A stretch of 40,779 nucleotides of DNA from Armatimonadota bacterium (GTDB lineage: Bacteria > Armatimonadota > Hebobacteria > CAIYQO01). The translations under genes and the position numbers were made by a program. Shown one piece after another: positions 29,029 through 36,456 of this stretch. Each line of letters starts with the position of its first letter. Within the stretch, counting starts at the first letter, position 1. The DNA is taken from the NCBI GenBank assembly GCA_029553475.1, contig JAKPKV010000125.1, positions 1-40,779 of the forward strand, given 5' to 3'. A model generated the notes under the pieces. The model ran no database searches and was not told the DNA's origin. It saw only the letters and a program-made list of their open reading frames with translations.

Positions 29029-30792
29029 CTATGGTACCGCGGCGGCTTCGGGAAGCCGCAGCTTGAGGCGGAGCAGCTCCTCTTCCGCGTCTTTCGTCCA
29101 GTATTTGCCGTCGCGGAGTTGTGCGGCGACGGTGGGGAGGGCGGCGGCGAGATCGCTCAGCCGGGTGAGCGGCAGGTCCTCGATCTGCTGGTAGATGACG
29201 ATTTTGCCGGGGATGGCCTGCGCCTGCACCAGCTCGAGGCCGTCCAGCACGGCGTTGAGGCCGCCGATGGCGGCCACCGCGTTGGCGGTGAGCAGCTCGC
29301 CGGTTTCGGCGAGGCGCAGCGTCTCGCGCATGTCCGCGATTGTTGAGCCGGAGCTGCCCACCCAGCGCACGTTGCGCAGGTAGATATCTTCCAGCTTCAT
29401 CGCCACCCGCGTGCCGCGGGCGACGCCGGCGAAGATATTCAGCAGACCGCCGTAGCCGCAGCGCAGCGCCGCCTGCTCGACCAGCGCGGGCACCGGCACC
29501 AGCGCCACCACGTCGTCAAAGCCGCAGCCGCTGGAGAGCTCGCAGAGCTCCATCTCGAAGGCTTCGGGGGTGAAGTCGTTCGGATTCATCACGGCCAGCG
29601 TACGGCCATTGGCGTCCGCCACCGGGAGGAAGCGCTCGCGCAGCTCCCGCAGGCGGTCGGGGTTGATGTCGGTGGCCACGATGAGCGCGGGCCCGTCCTT
29701 CATCTCGCAGGCGCGCTGCACGTGCATCTGCCCCATCGGTCCGCCGGCGCCCAGGAACCAGACGCTGCCGCCGGGCTTCAGCTCGGTGGGCACGCGGTGG
29801 CTGCCGTAGGAGGCGCTGATCTCCGGGCCGGGATTGCCGCAGTAGTACCAGTCCTCGTAATGGATGCGGCCCACGTCAATGGAGAGCGGGCGGGCGGGCG
29901 CCTGGTCGCAGACGATGTTCAGCACGCCGCCGCGCGCCAGCTTCGCCGCCAGCTTCTCCAGGCAGTCATCGCCGATCGTGCCGCAGATGATGATGTCATC
30001 AAAACCCTGGCCGCCGGTGTGCGCCTCGGCCAGCGCTTCCACGCCCCCGCACTGGCCGTCGCAGCGGACCTCCGTCACCGCGGCGCCGGTCGTCTGCACG
30101 GCCGCCAGCAGCTCCGCCGACAGGTTCGCGGCGACGATGGTCGCGGGCCGGTGCTCCGCGAAGGTGTCGCCCAGCACGAGCCGCTCCGCGCCGGCGCCGC
30201 CCACCATCAGGCAGACGCCGCCGCCCTTCACGTGCTGGCGATAACGCAGCACGTAGGAATGCACCACGCAGGCCCACGGCTCGGTGAGCGCGGCTTCGGC
30301 GTAGGCGGTCTGCTCGGCGACGGGGATGAGGTAGCAGCCGTCGTCGCCGTTGAGGATCTCCTGGGTCATCACCTCGTACTGGGTGAGGGCGCCGGGCAGG
30401 GCGTAGCCGTAGGCGCGGGTGACGCCGTTGACGTAGACATCCGCCTGCACCACGAAGCGCTGGCCGACGGCAAACTGCCCCGCGAGCCGCTCGCCCACCC
30501 GCACCACGGTGACGACTGATTCGTGCCCCATAATCACCGGGTCTGCCGCGATGTCGCGCTTGATGCGCACGTGATCGCCGCCCTGCAGGATGATCTTGAT
30601 ATCGCTGAAGCAGAGCCCGTTGGCGTCGCAGCGCACCAGCAGCTCATCCGGCCCGGGCGTCGGCACCGCGTGCTCCACCGGCCGGCCGTCTTGCCCCAGG
30701 CTCTCCAGGCCGACGCCGTAGAGGAACCAGGAGCGCTCGCGCGCCGGGGTCGGATAGTCCACGGCCTTGTATCGGTGTAAGATGTCTGTCAT
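29029..30792 (-). CDS. Zn-dependent dehydrogenase (MDR superfamily) with a duplicated Rossmann region
   Basis: A 587-residue cytoplasmic dehydrogenase, far longer than the usual 340-410. The N-terminal GroES-like domain (about 1-180) has NGLCFSDIKIILQGG and VIMGHESV, giving the Cys and His-Glu of the catalytic zinc site. The four-Cys structural zinc loop of classical ADHs is not seen, as in sorbose-1-phosphate-reductase-like members. Two nucleotide-binding-like segments follow: KGGGVCLMVGGAGAERL ... GFDDIIICGT ... ARGGVLNIV (about 210-330), then PGGSVWFLGAGGPMGQMHV ... GFDDVVALV ... YGGLLNIFA (about 365-490). The ATG at 30792-30790 follows AAAGGA. With the upstream aldolase and SDR it suggests a sugar or polyol pathway; substrate unknown. 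Confidence 0.8.
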   Translation of the reverse strand: MTDILHRYKAVDYPTPARERSWFLYGVGLESLGQDGRPVEHAVPTPGPDELLVRCDANGLCFSDIKIILQGGDHVRIKRDIAADPVIMGHESVVTVVRVGERLAGQFAVGQRFVVQADVYVNGVTRAYGYALPGALTQYEVMTQEILNGDDGCYLIPVAEQTAYAEAALTEPWACVVHSYVLRYRQHVKGGGVCLMVGGAGAERLVLGDTFAEHRPATIVAANLSAELLAAVQTTGAAVTEVRCDGQCGGVEALAEAHTGGQGFDDIIICGTIGDDCLEKLAAKLARGGVLNIVCDQAPARPLSIDVGRIHYEDWYYCGNPGPEISASYGSHRVPTELKPGGSVWFLGAGGPMGQMHVQRACEMKDGPALIVATDINPDRLRELRERFLPVADANGRTLAVMNPNDFTPEAFEMELCELSSGCGFDDVVALVPVPALVEQAALRCGYGGLLNIFAGVARGTRVAMKLEDIYLRNVRWVGSSGSTIADMRETLRLAETGELLTANAVAAIGGLNAVLDGLELVQAQAIPGKIVIYQQIEDLPLTRLSDLAAALPTVAAQLRDGKYWTKDAEEELLRLKLRLPEAAAVP

Positions 30793-30844
30793 CGCTGATC
30801 CTTTCGCTGTCTGCGTAATCGCCATGCCGGCTTGCGGACAAGCT

Positions 30845-31245
30845 GGCAGTAAGAGTAAGTAGTAATCAGTAATTGTCGTGGGTCGTTCACGATGTACCTT
30901 GTACCGTCGTCGAGCCACCGGTAGTCCGCGCCCTCCGCGGCGCGTGTTGCCGAAAGTAATATTCTGGTTGTTTCTCCCCATACACGTGTCGTGGAGGGCA
31001 CGGATAATACAGCGCGGTACATCGTGACGACCCACTACAGGTATTCAGCAATCAGTAATTCTGGTGGGTCATCACGTTGTACCTTGTTCTTCGTATCAAC
31101 TCAAGCGTCTTGTCGGGAATGCCACGGCGGGCCATGCCCGACAAGCGCTGATACCGATGTCGCAGGCAAGGTATATCGTAACAACCCACGACAATTACTG
31201 AACTGAATTACTACTCACTGATTACTGTTCACTGCTTACTGCTCA
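30845..31245. repeat. Two adjacent foldback elements with heptad-repeat ends
   Basis: A unit of about 35 bp (core CAGTAATTGTCGTGGGTC ... GTACCTTG) occurs four times in alternating orientation: 30867-30904 (+), 31016-31055 (-), 31053-31086 (+) and 31167-31200 (-). This makes two consecutive foldbacks. In the first, pairing continues inward (30931-30946 with 30984-30999). In the second, CTTGTCGGG at 31109-31117 faces CCCGACAAG at 31137-31145. The outer flanks are degenerate heptads (AGTAAGC, AGTGAAC, AGTAATC, AGTGAGT) at 31195-31243 and 30847-30870. The right flank overlaps the stop codon of the aldolase gene. The block fills the 450-bp gap between aldolase and dehydrogenase. Confidence 0.75.
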
Positions 31246-31986
31246 CTTCCCGATCAGCGCCGCGCGGAATTTTTCATCCGGGCGGGTGGCGATGCGCGCC
31301 ACCTGCGCCGCGGTCAGCGGGTGGATGCCGCCGCAGGCGAGGGCGCCGAGCATGACGCGGGCGGTTTTCGCCCACATCAGCGCGCAGCTCGTGACCTCTT
31401 TGGGGGTGGCGCCGAGGGCGAAGAGGCCGTGGTTCTGGATGAGGATCGCCTTCGGGGCCATGCCTTCCGCCCGCATCCAGGCGTGCACGCGGTCGCGCAC
31501 GGCGCGGGCCAGCGGCAGGCCGGGATCGGTATAGGGCACGTAGACGGGGGAGGCCCCGCAACAGACGATCTGATCCGGGAAGAGGCAGAGATGGACGAGC
31601 CGTTCGGCGTCGTTGCCGCAGAGCAGGGCGTTCACCGCGGTGGGGTGGGTGTGCCCGACGAAGGTGACGCCGGGGAGGGCCAGCAGGAAGGCGTGCATCA
31701 TCGCCTCCACCGAGGGCTGCCGCGTCTGGCCGGGGGCGCGCACGCCGAGCATCGCCGCCTGGATGGCCTCGTCGGTGGGGAGGTCGTCGTCGAGCAGCGC
31801 GGCGGCGCCCGCCAGGTCCAGCTTCACGAAGCTGTTTTCATCGGCGGTGCCCAGCGTGGTGCCGCTGGCCTTCACCCAGAAGGCGCCGTCGTCCAGCTTC
31901 ACCGAGGTATTCCCCTCGCCGAGGATGGCCAGGTCATATTCCGGCTTGCCCAGTTCGCGCGACAGGGCGATGAGTTGATCGAGCAT
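31243..31986 (-). CDS. Class II aldolase/adducin family protein
   Basis: A 247-residue cytoplasmic metal-dependent aldolase or epimerase-type protein (fuculose-/rhamnulose-/ribulose-phosphate aldolase superfamily). The N-terminus has DLAILGEGNTSVKLDDGAF and KASGTTLG, the phosphate-binding segment. Metal-ligand His residues sit in FVGHTHPTAVNAL and in ILIQNHGLFALGATPKEV. I take the ATG at 31986-31984 (MLDQLIALSREL, AGAGGAGAG upstream) rather than the longer frame to 32136. Together with an SDR and a long Zn-dehydrogenase it looks like part of a deoxy-sugar or ketose degradation route. The stop TGA runs straight into the heptad repeats. Confidence 0.88.
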   Translation of the reverse strand: MLDQLIALSRELGKPEYDLAILGEGNTSVKLDDGAFWVKASGTTLGTADENSFVKLDLAGAAALLDDDLPTDEAIQAAMLGVRAPGQTRQPSVEAMMHAFLLALPGVTFVGHTHPTAVNALLCGNDAERLVHLCLFPDQIVCCGASPVYVPYTDPGLPLARAVRDRVHAWMRAEGMAPKAILIQNHGLFALGATPKEVTSCALMWAKTARVMLGALACGGIHPLTAAQVARIATRPDEKFRAALIGK

Positions 31987-32080
31987 AGGTCTCTCCTCTT
32001 CGTTGATGATCGTCACCTTATTCCGAATCCCGGCACCCGGCTGGCGCCCCGCCCCGCTTGCCTCCGGATCTCCACCGCGT

Positions 32081-32110
32081 GCCGCACGGCGAACGAGTTC
32101 GTCGTGCGGC
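32081..32110. repeat. Intercistronic hairpin between SDR and aldolase genes
   Basis: GCCGCACGGCGAAC (32081-32094) pairs with GTTCGTCGTGCGGC (32097-32110) at 13 of 14 positions around a 2-base loop. No T tract follows on the minus strand, so it may stabilise or process the operon mRNA. Confidence 0.5.
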
Positions 32111-32126
32111 GCCGCCGGCCATGGTG

Positions 32127-32855
32127 CTATCCCCACAGCGGGTCTGCCGCGATACGGCGGATGGGCAGCTCGTCCACCGTGGCGCGGGGCGACAGGCTGA
32201 GGAGGTAGACGACGGCGGCGGCGATATCCTCCGGCGCCATCAGGTTTTCCGGGTGCCAGTCCGGGCGCTGGCCGGTGGTCATCTCCGTGGCGACGCCGCC
32301 GGGGCAGACGGCGTGCACGCGGATGCCCAGCGGGCGCAGCTCGGCGGCGAGCACCTTGTTCATGCCCAGCAGGCCGTGCTTGCTGGCGCAGTAGGCGGAT
32401 TGATCCGCGTAGAAGCGCTTGCCGGCGGCGGAGGCGATGTTGATGATCGCGCCGGCGCCGCGGGCGGACAGGTAGGGCAGCGCCGCTTTCGCCAGCGCGA
32501 AGGGCGCGCGGAGATTCACCGCCAGCAGGCGGTCGAAGTCCTCCATCGTCGTCGCGGCGAAGGGCTTCACCAGCAGCACCCCGGCGTTATTCACCAGCAC
32601 GTCCAGCGCGCCGAAAGCGGCGACGGTCTCTGCGACGAGATACGCCGGCGCCGCGGGGTCGGCCAGGTCGGCGGTGATGGTGCTCACCGCCGCGCCTTCC
32701 GCGCGCGCCAGCGCCGCCGTCGCTTCGAGACCGTCGGACGTGCGCGCGGTCAGCGCCAGGCGCAGGCCCAAGCGCGCGAGCGCCACGGCGATGGCGCGGC
32801 CGATGCCGCGCCCCGCGCCGGTGATGAGAGCTGTCTGGCCTGTTCGGTGAGTCAT
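32127..32855 (-). CDS. Short-chain dehydrogenase/reductase (classical SDR)
   Basis: A cytoplasmic NAD(P)-dependent oxidoreductase of 242 residues. It has the cofactor motif TGAGRGIG (about 12-19), NNAG (about 87-90), the catalytic Ser in IINIASAAG and the Tyr-Lys pair in YCASK. CPGGVATEMT closes the fold. I take the ATG at 32855-32853 (MTHRTGQTALITGAG); the frame stays open to 32972, into hisG, without a plausible start. It lies 113 bp after hisG on the same strand and upstream of the aldolase, which suggests a role in sugar or polyol oxidation. The substrate is unknown. Confidence 0.9.
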   Translation of the reverse strand: MTHRTGQTALITGAGRGIGRAIAVALARLGLRLALTARTSDGLEATAALARAEGAAVSTITADLADPAAPAYLVAETVAAFGALDVLVNNAGVLLVKPFAATTMEDFDRLLAVNLRAPFALAKAALPYLSARGAGAIINIASAAGKRFYADQSAYCASKHGLLGMNKVLAAELRPLGIRVHAVCPGGVATEMTTGQRPDWHPENLMAPEDIAAAVVYLLSLSPRATVDELPIRRIAADPLWG

Positions 32856-32968
32856 GGGTGTTCTGGTTTTGAAAATCGGGACCGCCCCGGCGAGATCCCG
32901 CGGATCATCCGGCCACCATGTTCTGGGGGGCCGTTCCCCTGTTTCGGCGCTCCGTGTCGCCGCCGGCC

Positions 32969-33847
32969 TCACGGGATGATCTTATTCAACGGGAACTCGA
33001 TGATATCCTGGGCGCCGGCGGCTTTGAGCTGCGGGATGATGTCGCGCACCACTTTCTCGTCAATGACCGTTTCCACCGCCACCCAGGCGTCATCGGTGAG
33101 GGTGGAGATGGTGGGGCCTTTCATGGCGGGCAGCAGGCTGGTGACGCGGCCCAGATGATCGGACGGGACGTTCATCTTCAGGCAGACGCGGCCTTCGGCA
33201 CGGAGCGCCCCCTGCAGCAGCATGGCCAGTTGCGCCATTTTCCGCCGCTTCCACGGGTCTTCCCAGGAATCCTTATTCGCCACCAACACGGTGACCGACT
33301 CGATGACATCGCAGAGGATGCGGAGGTTGTTCGCGCGCAGCGAGCTGCCGGTTTCGGTGACATCCACGATGGCATCCACCAGCGTGGGCACTTTCGCCTC
33401 GGTGGCGCCCCAGGAGAACTCGACGTGCGCGGTGACGCCGTGCTGGGCGAGGAAGCGCTTCGTGGCGCCCACCAGCTCGGTGGCGATGCGCTTCCCCTGC
33501 AGGTCCTGCACGGTGGTGATCGCGGAGGCGTCCGGCACCGCCACCACCCAGCGCACCGGGCGGGCTTCCTGCTTGGCGTAGACCAGCGCGCAGACTTCCA
33601 CCACGTCGGCCTCGTTTTCCATCACCCAGTCGCGGCCGGTGAGGCCGCAGTCCATCACGCCGTCCTCCACGTAGCGGGCGATTTCCTGGGCGCGGATGAG
33701 GATGGCTTCCAGCTCCGGATCGTCCATGCGCGGGAAATACGAGCGGGAGGAGGAGGAAATTTTCCACCCCGCGTGCGCGAACAGGCGATAGGTTGATTCC
33801 TGTAAACTGCCTTTGGGCAGGGCGATTTTCAGCGTTGGGCTGCTCAT
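32969..33847 (-). CDS. hisG: ATP phosphoribosyltransferase, long form
   Basis: Catalyses the first step of histidine synthesis, joining ATP and PRPP to N1-(5-phosphoribosyl)-ATP. The 292 residues are the long, hexameric form. The periplasmic-binding-protein-like catalytic domain has [24 protein letters not shown] and the PRPP loop region [19 protein letters not shown]. The C-terminal HisG_C domain (about 215-292; [26 protein letters not shown]) normally binds histidine for feedback inhibition, so no HisZ is needed. ATG 33847-33845 follows GGAGGAG. No other his gene is nearby; it heads an otherwise unrelated minus-strand run from a strong promoter. Confidence 0.96.
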   Translation of the reverse strand: MSSPTLKIALPKGSLQESTYRLFAHAGWKISSSSRSYFPRMDDPELEAILIRAQEIARYVEDGVMDCGLTGRDWVMENEADVVEVCALVYAKQEARPVRWVVAVPDASAITTVQDLQGKRIATELVGATKRFLAQHGVTAHVEFSWGATEAKVPTLVDAIVDVTETGSSLRANNLRILCDVIESVTVLVANKDSWEDPWKRRKMAQLAMLLQGALRAEGRVCLKMNVPSDHLGRVTSLLPAMKGPTISTLTDDAWVAVETVIDEKVVRDIIPQLKAAGAQDIIEFPLNKIIP

Positions 33848-33893
33848 GACTCCTCCGATCTCTCGGGCCGCGGGGACGGGATGTGTCCGCGGT

Positions 33894-33923
33894 ATTATAC
33901 CGTTGCCCCTTGCCGAGGGTCAA
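33894..33923 (-). promoter_or_regulatory. Strong sigma70-like promoter for hisG
   Basis: On the minus strand: TTGACC (33923-33918), 18 bp, TATAAT (33899-33894). The -10 box sits inside a GGTATTATACC palindrome. The predicted leader is about 40 nt. Confidence 0.7.
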
Positions 33924-33989
33924 CGTACCGCTCTGCTGCCGAACGACGGCGGGACAGTGCAGCTGCTGTATCATTACGCCGATATCCGG

Positions 33990-33995
33990 TATAAT
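33990..33995 (+). promoter_or_regulatory. Candidate -10 box of the GGDEF gene
   Basis: A perfect TATAAT in an AT-rich patch, divergent from the hisG promoter about 90 bp away. No convincing -35 box lies 16-18 bp upstream. The leader to the GTG at 34089 would be about 87 nt; it does not show the conserved core of a c-di-GMP riboswitch. Confidence 0.4.
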
Positions 33996-34088
33996 ATTTC
34001 TTCCCAACCGGCATGAGGCATGGGGCCTCCACGGTACTGTCCTTTCCAGGGATGACAGACGATATCGCTCGTGAGGAGGGGCGCGAGG

Positions 34089-35516
34089 GTGGTTGCCACG
34101 TCACGCCATCGAGAGTCTTCGCCGTGCATGACGCTCATCGTGCATGCGGACGCCTGCCCGGCGCTCGCGGCGCTGCGCTGCGGGGCGTGGCCGGGCCACG
34201 CCTTCTGCGCGGCGTCGTCGGAGGCGGAGCTGCGGGCGGCGCTGGAAACCCTTCCCCCTGACGTCGGCATCATCTGCGGGTCGCCCGCCGATCCGCGGCT
34301 GCGCCCGCTGCTCGCCGACCTGCGGGCCGCGGCGCCTGACCTGGCGCTGCTCTGGGTGACGGACAGGCCGGACGGCGCCGACCTGCCCGCCGACGCCGTC
34401 ACCCTCCCGTCGCTGGAGCCGGATCGCGGCTTCTTTCACGCGCTGGCGCTGGCGCGCCGGGTGACGCGATCGCGGGAAGAAACCCGGCGCGCGCGGGACG
34501 AGCTGGCGGCGATGCGGGAGCTGGCGGACGAGCTGGCGGATTTGCGCACGCCGGCGGAGATCAGCGCGCGCCTGCTGGCGGCGGCGATGACGCTGCTGCG
34601 TCGGCGTGGATACCAGCCGGCGTCGGGCGCGGTGCTGGCGGCGGGAGAGGGGGCGCAGCTCATCGTGCAGGCGGCGCTGCCGCCGTATGACGCCTGCCTG
34701 GGAGGCGCGCTGCCGCCGTCGCTGAGCGCGGATCTCGCGCAGCTTGTCGAGCATCAGTGCGTGCGCGCCACCGCGACGCAACTGCTCCTCCCCCTGTGCT
34801 GGTACGGCCGCGTGCGCGGCGCGCTGCTCTTGGACGGCCCGGCGCTGCCGGCGGCGCCGCCGGACGGGCTGCGCCTGCTGGCGCGCCAGGGCGCCGCCGC
34901 GCTGGAAGGCGCCGCGCTCTTCGAGCTGGCGGCGATAGATGCCACCACCAGCGCCTACACGCGCACCTTCACCCTGCAGCGGCTGTATGAAACGCTCAAG
35001 TCCGCGTACCGGTCCGGCCTCCATCTCACCATCATGATGATGGACCTAGACAAATTCAAGCTGGTGAACGATACCTACGGCCACCTCGTCGGCGACCGCG
35101 TGCTGCACGCGGCCGGGCAACTGCTGCGCACCACGCTGCGCGAGTCGGACGTGCTGGGGCGCTACGGCGGCGACGAGTTCCTCCTCATTCTCCCCAATAC
35201 CTCCATCGCCGGGGGGATCGAGGTGGCCCGCCGCCTGCTGGAGTCAGTGCGCGCCTTCAGCCTGGAGATCAACGGCGCGCGGCTCACCCTGCAGGTCAGC
35301 ATCGGCATCGGCGGCATCTGCTCGGATGACCAGCCCGCCATCGCCGGCCTACGCCCCGACCAGGCGTTTTTCCATCGCGCCATGGAGCGCCTCATCACCC
35401 AGGCCGACGGGCACATGTACCGCGCGAAGCATGCCCCCAATTCCCCCCATTACGCGGCCGGGCTGCCGATGAGCTGGGGCAGCCTGATCGCGGGCGAAGG
35501 GCTGCTGATGGTGTGA
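34089..35516 (+). CDS. Diguanylate cyclase: receiver-like, GAF-like and GGDEF domains
   Basis: Expected to make c-di-GMP from two GTP in the cytoplasm. The GGDEF domain (about 290-460) is complete: MMMDLDKFKLVNDTYGHLVGD, the active-site RYGGDEFLL (about 358), and RESD just before it as the inhibitory I-site (RxxD). Upstream lie a short receiver-like region (about 14-110, VGIICGSPADP), a coiled segment and a GAF-like domain (about 155-285, LLLPLCWYGRVRGALLLDGP). No phospho-acceptor Asp of a true receiver is obvious. The start is set to GTG 34089 because AGGAGG (34074-34079) is well spaced; ATG 34128 is the alternative. The TGA stop is also the first bases of a foldback repeat. Confidence 0.88.
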   Translation: MVATSRHRESSPCMTLIVHADACPALAALRCGAWPGHAFCAASSEAELRAALETLPPDVGIICGSPADPRLRPLLADLRAAAPDLALLWVTDRPDGADLPADAVTLPSLEPDRGFFHALALARRVTRSREETRRARDELAAMRELADELADLRTPAEISARLLAAAMTLLRRRGYQPASGAVLAAGEGAQLIVQAALPPYDACLGGALPPSLSADLAQLVEHQCVRATATQLLLPLCWYGRVRGALLLDGPALPAAPPDGLRLLARQGAAALEGAALFELAAIDATTSAYTRTFTLQRLYETLKSAYRSGLHLTIMMMDLDKFKLVNDTYGHLVGDRVLHAAGQLLRTTLRESDVLGRYGGDEFLLILPNTSIAGGIEVARRLLESVRAFSLEINGARLTLQVSIGIGGICSDDQPAIAGLRPDQAFFHRAMERLITQADGHMYRAKHAPNSPHYAAGLPMSWGSLIAGEGLLMV

Positions 35517-35683
35517 GAAACTGTCCGAGCAGTCTCAGCGCGTGCCTGCTGGTGGCTTCCGGCCTGGCTCGGCGTTGGCCGTCCTCACCCTATCTCTCTC
35601 CGATAGCGCCTCGTCCGTCCGCCGTGATCCAAGCCGGCATCCCCTCAGCAGCCCCACACCGAGACGGCTCGGACAGTTTCTGA
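35514..35683. repeat. MITE-like foldback element 1, AGAAACT termini
   Basis: The left end AGAAACTGTCCGAGC-a-GTCTC (35516-35536) is complementary to 35661-35681 with one mismatch in 21. Weaker pairing continues through the whole unit (CTGCTG, CCGGC-TGG) to a central hairpin CTATC-tctctcc-GATAG near 35589-35605. It is about 168 bp long. Its first bases TGAGAAACT contain the stop codon of the GGDEF gene. Confidence 0.8.
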
Positions 35684-35705
35684 GGGCCGCGCCCGCGGGC
35701 GGCTA

Positions 35706-35735
35706 TTGCCAAGGCCGGCCTCCGGCGGGTATGAT
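35706..35735 (+). promoter_or_regulatory. Sigma70-like promoter for the MetV-like gene
   Basis: TTGCCA (35706-35711), 18 bp, TATGAT (35730-35735). It lies about 22 bp after foldback element 1 and gives a leader of about 25 nt containing AAGGAGG (35751-35757). Confidence 0.6.
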
Positions 35736-35766
35736 GAGGGCGCCTGACTCAAGGAGGCTTCGCGCG

Positions 35767-36156
35767 ATGTCCGTGATGCAGTGGATTGGTAAGCAGTTTC
35801 ACACCTGCGTGGTGTGGGCCGAATACTGCGGCAAGCACCTGATTTTCGGCTGCCGCATGTGCGGGCAGTGCAAGCTGCACGACCTGGGCATGACCTGCCC
35901 GATGACCTGCCCGAAGCAGTTGCGCAACGGGCCGTGCGGGGGCGTGCGGGCGAACGGCCACTGCGAAGTGAAGCCGGAGATGGAGTGCCGCTGGGTGCGC
36001 GCCATCCGCCGCGCCGAACGATACTGGCCGAAGAGCTGGTGGCGCCCGCGCCACATCAACCCGGCGGTGGACTGGCGGCTGCAGCACACCTCGTCCTGGA
36101 TCAACTACTTGACGAACCGCGACGGGCACGTGGAAGACTACCGGCGCGAGCCGTAA
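35767..36156 (+). CDS. Free-standing methylenetetrahydrofolate reductase C-terminal domain protein (MetV-like)
   Basis: 129 residues, Cys-rich (10 Cys within about 12-78): CRMCGQCKLHDLGMTCP, CPKQLRNGPCGG, GHCEVKPEMECRWVRA. This is the signature of the MTHFR C-terminal/MetV family, a small zinc or Fe-S protein that partners the FAD-containing MetF in some anaerobes and early-branching bacteria to reduce methylene- to methyl-tetrahydrofolate. The ATG is spaced 9 nt from AAGGAGG. metF itself is not in the window. The gene has its own promoter and is bracketed by two related foldback elements, the second beginning in its own TAA stop codon. Confidence 0.85.
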   Translation: MSVMQWIGKQFHTCVVWAEYCGKHLIFGCRMCGQCKLHDLGMTCPMTCPKQLRNGPCGGVRANGHCEVKPEMECRWVRAIRRAERYWPKSWWRPRHINPAVDWRLQHTSSWINYLTNRDGHVEDYRREP

Positions 36157-36322
36157 GAAACTCTCTCAACATGGACCGTAACCGGATTGCGGAGGATTTT
36201 TCGTGTCTGGCAAGGCGGATGTCCGAAGAGTGTATGAGGCCATACATGCTCGGACATCCAACGCGGCCAGGCGCGAAAAAGACCCGCAAGACGGCTGCGA
36301 GACGTGTTGAGAGAGTTTCTAA
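36154..36322. repeat. MITE-like foldback element 2, AGAAACT termini
   Basis: AGAAACTCTCTCAACA (36156-36171) is perfectly complementary to 36305-36320. Imperfect pairing runs through the whole unit (TTTTTCG-G-CTGG, GGATGTCCGA) to the centre, where ATGTCCGA, TGTATG and GGC face GCC, CATACA and TCGGACAT. It is about 165 bp long. The TAA stop of the MetV-like gene merges with its left end (TAAGAAACT). The interior sequence differs from element 1, but size and termini match. Confidence 0.82.
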
Positions 36323-36456
36323 GCCTGTCGCGATATCCCGACATCCGCGGGGGCCGTTTCGGCGAGGAACGGCCCCCGCGCGCGTCGAAGGGTGCGGTAG
36401 GATTGGGGGGTGAAGCCGGCGGAAATGCGCCCGCCCGACGAGTGGAGGAGACACCC

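Noticed and set aside
26063-29194. A 1043-codon open frame on the plus strand opposite the heparinase-like and FlgT-N-like genes
   Set aside because: It is rich in Gly, Ala, Val, Arg and His with no domain pattern, and lies antisense to genes with clear families. It is a GC-driven shadow frame.
33996-34088. Possible c-di-GMP riboswitch upstream of the GGDEF gene
   Set aside because: Small hairpins are present, but the conserved GEMM core and tetraloop-receptor arrangement are not.
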